DNA of 64,000 nucleotides from Porodaedalea pini. Its lineage: Eukaryota > Basidiomycota > Agaricomycetes > Hymenochaetales > Hymenochaetaceae. Below the pieces are notes generated by a model, which ran no database searches, was not told the origin of the DNA, and worked only from the letters and a program-made list of their open reading frames with translations. Where the stretch lies: contig NBAY01000019.1 of assembly GCA_002794775.1 (NCBI GenBank), positions 496,001-560,000 of the forward strand, read 5' to 3'. The translations under genes were made by a program, and so were the position numbers. The first letter of the stretch is position 1. Every line of letters starts with the position of its first letter. Of the stretch, positions 55,978-64,000 are shown piece after piece.

Positions 55978-58417
55978 ATGGCTGTCTCTCTCTTCGAAGT
56001 ACTCGCAACAACCCTCGGTGCTCTTTTGCTGTGGCTTTGCCTGCGAACTGTCCTTGCAAAGTCTCCGCTATCTAACATACCTGGCCCTCGCAGTGCATCT
56101 TGGTTGACAGGTACGGATTTTCTTGAGGTTCATACGAGGCCGGCGCAGTTAACTGACTTTAAGCCCTTCAGGAAACTTTAGACAACTCTATGATCCAAAT
56201 GGCTGGAGCTTCCACCGAGAGCTCAGGGAAACTTATGGAGGGGTCTGCAAGCTTCATGGCCTGTTTGGTGTGCGTTCTTTCACTTTCAAATTTCTCGTTT
56301 CTTATACTCTCAGACACCATCTAGAGCGAGCAACTCTATACATTCGATCCTCTAGCACTACACAATATTTTTATCAAAGATCAGAACATCTTCGAAGAGA
56401 CACAAACATTCCTAGTGTGCGTCTTAATCTGGTGTCCTATTTTCAGTCCTAATCTCACATTACGCTAACTGGCTCGCATGTCTGCAGGGCCAATAAGCTG
56501 CTTTTTGGCAGTAGCCTTCTATCCTCCCTTGGTAACCATCGACGCCATTTCATTAAAATGGTTTTATGGCTTACTTTGATTTAGGTGACAATCATAAGAG
56601 GCAGCGGAAGATGCTCAACCCAGTGTTCTCTATCAAGCACATGCGTGACATGCTTCCCATGCTCTATCCAATCGCTTATGAGGCAAATACAAATAGTTCC
56701 TCCACGTTTTATTTGCTTTTTCTGACAATATCATTTTTCTTAGCTTCGGGATGGAATCGCGAATGATGTGAGAAACGGTACAGAATATGTCGACATTCTG
56801 GCCTGGGCGTCTCGCGCTGCTCTGGAGTACATTGGCCAGGGAGGTCTTGGCCACTCTTTCTCTTCGCTTGACAAGAACAAGAAGTCCGACCCGTACAGTG
56901 ACGCTTTGAAAATGGCATTGTGAGTCGACCTCTTCTATTGGTCTCCCGTAATCTCTATGTGGAAGCAGTCGCCATCCTTCCAATTTAATTTCGCTTCATG
57001 ACTTCGTTAACCTGTTCACAACTTCAACTGGCTTTGATCTCGCAGCTAATTTTCCCGAAGTCCCTTGCTGTTTAGGTTATCTCTTATCCGCGAGCTCACT
57101 CCCTGGATGGTCAAGTTTGGTTCATCGGAGTTTCGAAGACGCATTGTGGATATGATCCCTGCTGGTTTGGCTAAGGAGCTCATCAATGTCTCGGACGTGT
57201 TGGAGGCTTCCTCTCAGGATATTCTTCGGGGAAAGCGAGAGGCACTGAAGAGGGGCGACGATGCTGTCGTTGCTCAGGTCGGGAAGGGCAAAGATATCAT
57301 GAGTATTCTTCGTAAGTGCTTCTTTGTCCGGTCGCACGTCTTGTTGGTTTATTTTACTTTATAGTTAAGGCGAACTCGGAAGCTTCTCTGGACGAGGCAG
57401 AACTTCTTGGGCATATGAAGTGCGTACAATACCTCCCGAAGCAAGTGTATTTGTCTCAATAATTCTTGGATAACGTAGCACATTTGTCCTTGCTGGCCAT
57501 GATACTACGACGAGCGCAGTCAGCCGCACCGTCCATTGCTTGGCTCAAGATCAGGCTGCGCAGTCGAAGCTTCGAGCGGAAGTCACGTCGGCTTACGAGA
57601 ATGTGAAAGGAGGAGACCTGGACTACGACACACTGCAGGCACTTCCATTCCTCGACGCTGTCTGTCGTGAGACCTTGCGCAAATATGCGCCTGTAGCGAT
57701 GGCCGATCGCGTGTGCGTCTCTTATTTTCTTTCATTCTAAGGCCTTATTGCATCTACCTATTACTGATTCAGCTGAAAACTATAGAGCATTAAAAGACGT
57801 CATGCTTCCTCTCATGTGGCCGATCAAAGCGACTGACGGAAAGACTGAGATCAAGGAGATTTTAGTCCCGAAGGGCACAAGTGTCGTCTCGTCCATCTTG
57901 GGTGCAAACCAGAAAAAGATGATTTGGGGAGAAGACGCAGAAGAGTGGAAGCCATCGCGCTGGATCGATCCCTTGCTGGAGAGTGTTACGAAAGCCCGTC
58001 TGCCAGGTGTATATTCGCAGATGTAAGTTCTTCGGCATACGTATCCCGATCGTTAAACGCCTCTGACCACTGGCGTTTCATTAGGATGACCTTTGTAGGA
58101 GGTTCAAGGGCATGCATGTACGTGGCAGGCCCCAAGCTGATTGTAGAGAACTAACGTCTTGCTTCACCGCTGCAGTGGCTTTAAATTCTCTGAGATGGAA
58201 TTGAGTCAGTCACTTCGACTAAGTCTCATTCAAATGTTCCTAACATCTTTCCCCCTCTGATTTATCAGAAATGGTCCTTTCCGTGCTTATCAGGGACTTC
58301 GTTTTCGAGCCGGGTCCTAGCGTTCGTTGGCACTTGGGTTTCATATCGACGCCTCATCCGGAATCTTCCACGGATGGCGTCCCTCGCCTTCCTCTGAAGG
58401 TGTCTCTCGTGAAGTAA
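55978..58417 (+). CDS. Cytochrome P450, tandem copy B, promoter displaced by copia
   Basis: Paralogue of copy A in tandem with the same exon plan. Starts MAVSLFEVLATTLGALLLWL, then LSNIPGPRSASWLTG, WSFHRELRETYGGVCKLH, FDPLALHNIFIKDQ, DNHKRQRKMLNPVFS, GGLGHSFSSLD, TFVLAGHDTTTSA, FLDAVCRETLRK (ExxR), WPIKATDGK, EEWKPSRWIDP, and heme loop MTFVGGSRACM/GFKFSEME. It ends KVSLVK and TAA 58415-58417. No stop within exons. The same intron as in copy A has a GC donor (GAG/gcaaat, near 56690). The coding sequence is intact, but the natural promoter is 4 kb upstream beyond the copia element, so transcription would have to start in the LTR or read through. A 142-nt stretch (56822-56963) is identical to copy A, including 44 intron bases. 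Confidence 0.88.
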
Positions 58418-59505
58418 ACATATGTTGAAGAATGCGATGACGAATTATGTCTCTCATGTGGTAGAACATTGTTGATCATCCTGTGCAAGTTGCGAACCTT
58501 ATAAAGTTGGTTATTTCTGTACATGTGCGAGGAAGGGGCCACAGAGAGCGCATCGACGATCATGCTCCGTTAGCAAAAAAATGTCATTCGACGAGAAATT
58601 GAGCTACACAGCAGTATACCGCCATGATACCATTATCACTTGCATCTGCTCCTGGATGATTGAGAAACTGCCTGGGCCTGAGTCGAATGCGCCTTCAGGA
58701 GAGCGTCGAGTACTGTTTGCTTAGACAGCGAGACTTGCGGCTCTCATCTTCCCTCTGCCATACTGCTTATAAGCGTTTTTGCTCATGCCTGTAAAGGAGT
58801 TTCTTGATCATGGCCAGTTCACTGCCTACAATATCTATCGTGAAGCTCGTTGAAATGAGCTCCAGTGCCTTGCGCGGTGTGGACCGAGTACTTTCCCTCA
58901 TTGTCCCTTCTTTGACCGCCTATCCGTGGTGCTCTAACTGGACGTCAATTTGGATCATATGGAGTGATACCTTGGCTTATTTTATAGAGTAGTTTCGAGG
59001 CAGATTTGTGGTCGGATGCGCGACGGTGTGATTGTGAATGTGGTCTTTCAGAAGCGTCTTTACACATTTCGGACAACGCCTCATCTAGTATCTTTCAATT
59101 CTTCCTTCTTTGATTTTGGAAATTGTAGATATGAGTGCTTGTATCACTCGCAGACAGTCATCCACCGCACCGCTTTCTCTATCTGTCCGGCAGCTGAACG
59201 GCAACCACAAAGTAGTCTCGTAAATACACAGAATTATCCTGATCTTGTCGATACACGAGCGTTCTTTGGGATTGACGATCAGTTGCATTGGCTCAAACAT
59301 ACTAAATGAATTTCCACAACCGAATCTTCCGTGCTTAGTCGTTGGTCCCGTCGTAGGCACAATAACAACGTCCTGATTAACTTCATATGTATCTAGAAAG
59401 CGATTATGTGTATCTTCCCTAGCTTTGTAGAATATGTGACAGGTTTGGAACAATGTTCTGAAGAGCTTTGGATTAAATACAGAAAGATACAACAGCAAGT
59501 ATAGA
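58418..59505. other. Intergenic region
   Basis: No recognised gene. A short open frame from ATG 58810 (MASSLPTISIVKLVEMSS, 60 codons) is preceded by a TTATAAGCG box. It shows no family signature and is not called. A minus-strand open frame to 59498 lacks an ATG. Confidence 0.35.
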
Positions 59506-61254
59506 TCACGAGAAGTTAAGGCTACGAAGTTTGGTCAGGACATTCTGCACGAATATCACACTTTCATCGCGTGCCTGGTATTCTGACTCTGTGACCTTCA
59601 GGACAGACTCGCTCAGAGTTGGCTTGGCTGGTTCCCCAAACATCAAGCAGGACACAACGACGTCTTTGAATTTCGTACCCATAATGACCGGGATCTCCCT
59701 CTCCGCCAGTTCGATCAAGTCCCACTGCACCAACCATCCTCTATTCCGGTACTCTGGCTGACCCATCTCTGTAAAAATCTTTTTATACTTCTCTATTGAG
59801 AAATCAAACCAAGAAAAATCAGCATCGTAACATTCCCTGTCGACCGACCAAGAAAACAGCGATCTCCAAAGTGCAACCTCGATGAGTACGACTCCAAGGC
59901 TGTAGATGTCATCGCGCATCTCATATCGAACGTGCTCCGCGGATGTGGTGTGTACAGGGTGTGTGTAGACCGTTCTCATGTGCGCCGAAAATTTGAAGGG
60001 ATTAATGACAGTGTCGGCGTCATCGGAACGCGCGCGATCGAAGTTGGCAAGATAAGGAGAGCCGAGCTTGTTTGGGAACAAGTCGTCGTCTTTAGCTCTG
60101 AGCGGTTCGAAGACAAGTATGGAATCTGGTCGTATGTCTTTGTGCACAACCTTTAGGGAATGGACGATAAGAACGGAAGTCGCGAGCTGGATAGAAAACT
60201 GGAGACGTGCATCCAGTGAATGGCGAGGCGCACCATCAAGGAGGAGCATGCGCAAGGTGCGCGGACGACGCGATCCCGGTGGTGGTCTGAAAACCAGATC
60301 GTGCTCTGTGCTTAAGAATTTGGACGACGTCTCTGCCCACCCGCAGCAGGGCAGGATCCCAACACTAGCGGAAGACGCGATAGTCGCTGTCCCTGAACGT
60401 TCTTCAGCGAAGAGCCTGGCAATTTGATCCGTCTCGTTGACCGCCTGATCGCCTTTCTCCTCTGCATAAAGGTAGTTCACGTCGCGCCTATCAATAATGC
60501 ATCCCATATACCGGCCCTCCTCTATCATGAAGAAGCCGGTTGGATGAGTGAAGTCGAGATCTTTGTATGAACTGATCTCTGAAGCTTCGATACGCTGTAC
60601 GGGTAAGTTGCGGTCCGTACGCTCTTTGGCCCGAGCAATGAACAGGACATCATCAGCAATGTCCTTAATGAGGTTCGGGTCCATGTGCAAATACGGGTCC
60701 CTGACATATCTCAGCTCCTGGGAAGACAGAAGAATGTCCCGCAAATTTCCAGTCCATCTCTCGAGCGTCTCCATAGCATCGTTGATTTGGCGACAGCCCA
60801 TCGCAAGATATGCAATCTCTGTGGTTAGTTTTCCGATTGCAGAGCGGTTGAAACGCGTCAGAGTAACGCCATTTTTGCTTCGCATAAGTTTCTCTGCAAT
60901 TGCGGCGGCAAGACGAGCCATGAACAGCCTCCCACTCGTTGCTGTATCAATTCGCAACCGCACCGTCCAATTCTCCACAACACACGCCATCGTCAACATA
61001 GCATCGGATGCGTGGAACAAAGCTTCTTCAAGCAGCTGTTGCCGCTGAGATTCTGTGGTTGCTGGACCAGCTTGAGCTTTGACATCGATAAAACCGACGT
61101 AATAGGCAAGCTTTCGTGTCCCGAAGACAGCTTGATTGACCGCCAATGTGTGATTGGCCTGCAGGTTACGGTACTCCTTAACTGTTTTGCAAGTTTTGAC
61201 GATGCCCTCGACGATCGCAGGAAAACCCAAGACTAGAGACACGAAGTCCGTCAT
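59506..61254 (-). CDS. Helical N-terminal domain plus pseudokinase (MLKL-like architecture)
   Basis: Single-exon gene, 582 residues from ATG 61254 (MTDFVSLVLGFPAIVEGIVK). The first about 200 residues are helical and hydrophobic at the start, similar in feel to HeLo/SesA-type domains of fungal cell-death proteins (TVKEYRNLQANHTLAV, RRQINDAMETLERW-like repeats). The C-terminal half is a protein-kinase fold. The catalytic loop reads VHKDIRPDSIL (about 376-386; Asp present, but the Lys of DLKPEN is Arg and Asn is Ser). The DFG triplet is NFD (ANFDRA, about 409-411), so the metal-binding Asp is lost, followed by a helix-F-like DDIYSLGVVLIEVALW. No glycine-rich loop or VAIK lysine is evident. I infer a pseudokinase. 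Helical bundle plus pseudokinase is the layout of animal and plant MLKL executioners. The domain call at the N-terminus needs a profile search. The next gene upstream is a kinase with intact motifs. Confidence 0.65.
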   Translation of the reverse strand: MTDFVSLVLGFPAIVEGIVKTCKTVKEYRNLQANHTLAVNQAVFGTRKLAYYVGFIDVKAQAGPATTESQRQQLLEEALFHASDAMLTMACVVENWTVRLRIDTATSGRLFMARLAAAIAEKLMRSKNGVTLTRFNRSAIGKLTTEIAYLAMGCRQINDAMETLERWTGNLRDILLSSQELRYVRDPYLHMDPNLIKDIADDVLFIARAKERTDRNLPVQRIEASEISSYKDLDFTHPTGFFMIEEGRYMGCIIDRRDVNYLYAEEKGDQAVNETDQIARLFAEERSGTATIASSASVGILPCCGWAETSSKFLSTEHDLVFRPPPGSRRPRTLRMLLLDGAPRHSLDARLQFSIQLATSVLIVHSLKVVHKDIRPDSILVFEPLRAKDDDLFPNKLGSPYLANFDRARSDDADTVINPFKFSAHMRTVYTHPVHTTSAEHVRYEMRDDIYSLGVVLIEVALWRSLFSWSVDRECYDADFSWFDFSIEKYKKIFTEMGQPEYRNRGWLVQWDLIELAEREIPVIMGTKFKDVVVSCLMFGEPAKPTLSESVLKVTESEYQARDESVIFVQNVLTKLRSLNFS

Positions 61255-61385
61255 GTTGAAGTATGCCAACTGGCCTTTTGTCGGCGAAAAAGATTCTTCA
61301 GGCTATAAAGACAGATCGGATGAACTTGAAGTTTTGTCGATCAAGCTTGGAGCCGAACTAGCAATTGCCATTCTGGCGAATATTA

Positions 61386-62224
61386 CAGCCATTTTCATAA
61401 GTCCTGCGACACGTGCATGTCACGTGAAGTGAGCCGCGGCTGAGCCAACATGTCGAAAAATTAGAATGAATGTCTATTTTCTCCGTAAATTCTGTGCAGC
61501 ACCTGCTCATTAAGTACTCAAAAAAAAGGCATGGTTCTCAGGAGCAGAAATATGTAAAATAGAGAGCAATATGTTGACTGTGTAGGTGGGTGGAGATCAA
61601 ACAAGTGCAGCCAGTCTGTTCTCTCACCCATTTCCACCGAGATTCAAAAACTATGGCTCCCCTACATCTACCTGTAAAATTCTTTTCTGTATCTGTAAAT
61701 TAAGTATATGACTATACCGACAGCTCCTGCAAGTTTGAAGCCAATCCATGCAGTATTCATGGTGCAGCAGCAAGGTTTGTGTTCCACTCTTGTTCATGCT
61801 GCAAGGATGGAAAGAGCTCAAAGTGGAACACAAACCTTGCTGCTGCACCATGAATACTGCATGGATTGGCTTCAAACTTGCAGGAGCTGTCGGTATAGTC
61901 ATATACTTAATTTACAGATACAGAAAAGAATTTTACAGGTAGATGTAGGGGAGCCATAGTTTTTGAATCTCGGTGGAAATGGGTGAGAGAACAGACTGGC
62001 TGCACTTGTTTGATCTCCACCCACCTACACAGTCAACATATTGCTCTCTATTTTACATATTTCTGCTCCTGAGAACCATGCCTTTTTTTTGAGTACTTAA
62101 TGAGCAGGTGCTGCACAGAATTTACGGAGAAAATAGACATTCATTCTAATTTTTCGACATGTTGGCTCAGCCGCGGCTCACTTCACGTGACATGCACGTG
62201 TCGCAGGACTTATGAAAATGGCTG
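61386..62224. mobile_element. Foldback TIR element, copy 5 (FB-A)
   Basis: 839 bp, TA duplicates at 61384-61385 and 62225-62226, ends CAGCCATTTTCATAAGTCC and reverse complement. Private bases of this copy (ACCGACAGCTCC, CCATGCAGTATTC) appear in both arms. It lies between the pseudokinase and kinase genes, 132 bases upstream of the pseudokinase ATG, so it separates that gene from its upstream promoter region. Confidence 0.85.
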
Positions 62225-62507
62225 TAATAGGCTCAAAGATCGTCAGATTCCACTCTATCTAATAAGTCTTCCAGAATTCTTTTGTTTACTGTAAATTCTT
62301 ACGCCCTGTTTGATACATATTATACCAGAATTAAAGAAAACAGTTTAATTATGCAGGCAGAGCACGAGCGGATTGAAATGCTAGGTTCCATAGTTTCCGA
62401 ATATTGCACACAAATAAGAATACGAATAGTAAATGCATGAGAGAGGACAGACAAATCTAGCTAGTCCAACGAGATGACCCTGATCAGAGAGTCAGGCATA
62501 GAATTAG

Positions 62508-63823
62508 TCAAGGGTTCAAAATATGGGCACCAGACGCACCGAGTAAAGATTTTAAGATGTGAAAACATTCCCGACGAACTGACCCAACATCCTGAACGAA
62601 GGATGCCAGCTTTCCTTTCCCAATGTCTCGGAGCCGCCACCTTTGCGCATATCCCGGAACACCAGAAACTAGTCCATTAAACTGTGCTAACGCATCACTG
62701 ATGGAAGGACGCTCCGTTGCTTCACGCTGCGTCATACTTTCAACGAGAGGAGTTAAGAACTTTGTATTCGTAAACTTCTGTCTGATAAATCAGCGGCAGG
62801 CCAACAAATAGAGAATAGTTCGTACCTCTGTAAAGTTTCGCTTGAAGACATTTCCGAGTATGAAAATATCAACTGCAAACGGATCGTACATGTCGAAACC
62901 CGAGAGTTCAGGGACTTCTTGGTCTAGACCATCGCCCCCCCTTACCAACCGCGATTCTCCTTCCTTAAATTGACTCGACAACCCGAAGTCCGTGAAGTAA
63001 TATCTAACCGAATGAACATCTCTTCGACGAATGGGATAGGCCGGCATGCCAGTCGCATCGAGATTCCAGACACTTGCATGGAAACCTTTGGGGAACATTC
63101 CCGCTGCGTCGAACATAATATTGCTATCTGAGCAATCTCTTCAAGGCTTGAAACGTCAGTTTAATATCAAGGCCACGGTAGATTGTAGTCTCTCACCTGT
63201 GCGCAACACCCAACCTATGCATAAATGCCAATCCCTGTCCGTGGTTCCTTATAGTGATGTTTGTGGACAGATAGTCAAAAGACAAACCTCCAAAGCTTGT
63301 TTCATGAAGTCTAGTACTTCCTCAACGCTGAAAAAAGGGGGGTCGTTGAAAGGTCGAAGAAGTGGCATAACGAGAAATTCGAGAGACGGCAGTGATTCGT
63401 CCCTAATGATCTGCAGGACAGGGATGCAATGGTTCGTCGGGTCTTCTACCTGAGCCCCAGATGAAAGAAAAGAGGCGATATTCGTCTCTGTTGAGTTCCG
63501 TTTGACAGCTTTGATGACGACTTGCGTCCCATCGGACAAGCGCTTGGCATCGATGAGCATGGGCAACTGTTCTTGAGCTTAGCAATTGTGACTTATCGGG
63601 TTATGCAGAGACGCACGGGGTTGTACAGCGAGTCTTCGCAGAGTAGGACCTTCTTGTCGGTATTCAACCAAGAAGGAATCCACTCAGGTCGAAAACGTGG
63701 GCGTAGGAGATATCCGTGACGCTCGAGCATCTTCTGCCGATCTCTCCATACCATCTCACCGGGCGTAAGGTCGAACTTGATTTTGACATTTTCTTTCCGC
63801 CATGCAGGACTTTCATCAGACAT
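62508..63823 (-). CDS. Protein kinase-like, intact catalytic motifs
   Basis: Five-exon minus-strand gene, about 375 residues, from ATG 63823 (MSDESPAWRKENVKIKF; an upstream in-frame start at 63889 would add 22 residues). After an N-terminal stretch rich in Arg/Trp (LRPRFRPEWIPSW), the kinase fold follows: GTQVVIKAVKRN with the ATP-contact Lys, MHRLGVAHRDCSDSNIM (catalytic loop HRD-x4-N, Asn present), TDFGLSSQF (DFG intact), then FDMYDPFAVDIFILGNVF. Tail SVRRECFHILKSLL ends AHILNP, TGA at 62508. Introns at about 63612-63572, 63287-63238, 63200-63150 and 62830-62780 join in phase. The family is expanded in Agaricomycetes with few defined roles. It lies head-to-tail upstream of the pseudokinase gene with foldback copy 5 between them. 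Confidence 0.75.
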
Positions 63824-64000
63824 CGAGTAAAGAGTAGGATGCGGAAAATTTGATGGGGATAGATGCAGAACAAGACGCAGGGCCAACATGAGATGTGATG
63901 TACAAGTTGATGGGATTTTGTTACCTAATGCAGTTTTATTGTTTCCAAGATTTGCAATATTTTCGTTGTTCTCTTTAGCACGATGTGGTTATTCTGGTCC
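63824..64000. other. 5' flank of the kinase gene
   Basis: Upstream region of the minus-strand kinase gene reaching the window edge. The reading frame is open back to 63889. No other feature seen. Confidence 0.3.

Noticed and set aside
58810..58992. 60-codon ORF after P450-B
   Set aside because: TATA-like box upstream but no homology or splice evidence; too short to call.
1..64000. CRISPR arrays, bacterial operons, riboswitches
   Set aside because: No spaced short repeats; introns and fungal genes show a eukaryotic genome.

Overview
The window is nuclear DNA of a filamentous basidiomycete, most likely an Agaricomycete. The evidence is genes cut by many 45-60 nt introns, a DUF6533-type membrane protein, several cytochrome P450s, a fungal RT-related cellular gene (rvt), chromodomain Ty3/gypsy elements and a Ty1/copia element. 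I cannot name the species. All exon boundaries were read by eye from splice signals, reading frame and family knowledge.

Layout. 1-7.5 kb is gene-dense: the 3' part of a DUF6533 membrane protein, a complete 13-exon P450 and a complete 908-residue rvt gene. 7.6-39.3 kb is a transposon-rich block. It holds a 6.34-kb gypsy chromovirus on the minus strand (8811-21501) split by a second one on the plus strand (13350-19692), a third copy (30324-37643) carrying a probable solo LTR, and long palindromic foldback elements with TA target duplications, one nested in another. Between them lie wrecked host genes: a small ORF, an AONS-like PLP enzyme, a multi-pass membrane protein broken by four insertions, and GNAT fragments. 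41.6-43.5 kb holds an intact FAD monooxygenase. 46.4-58.4 kb holds two duplicated P450 genes, the second separated from its promoter by a recent, integrase-less copia element sitting exactly at its start codon. 59.5-63.9 kb holds two minus-strand kinase-fold genes: a helical-domain protein with a pseudokinase, and a kinase with intact catalytic motifs.

Themes. Decay is dominated by CpG transitions: LTR pairs differ only by transitions, stops often look like CGA to TGA, and catalytic Asp codons have become Asn. Four target duplications (CAGTA, ATGTC, CAGGA, CCAAT) and several TA duplications fix the element ends and the order of insertion. Most noteworthy are the rvt gene, the helical/pseudokinase gene beside a kinase (architecture like MLKL/RIPK, unproven), Tf1-style self-priming signals in all three gypsy copies, foldback arms that appear to evolve in concert, and the copia insertion that re-promoters a P450.
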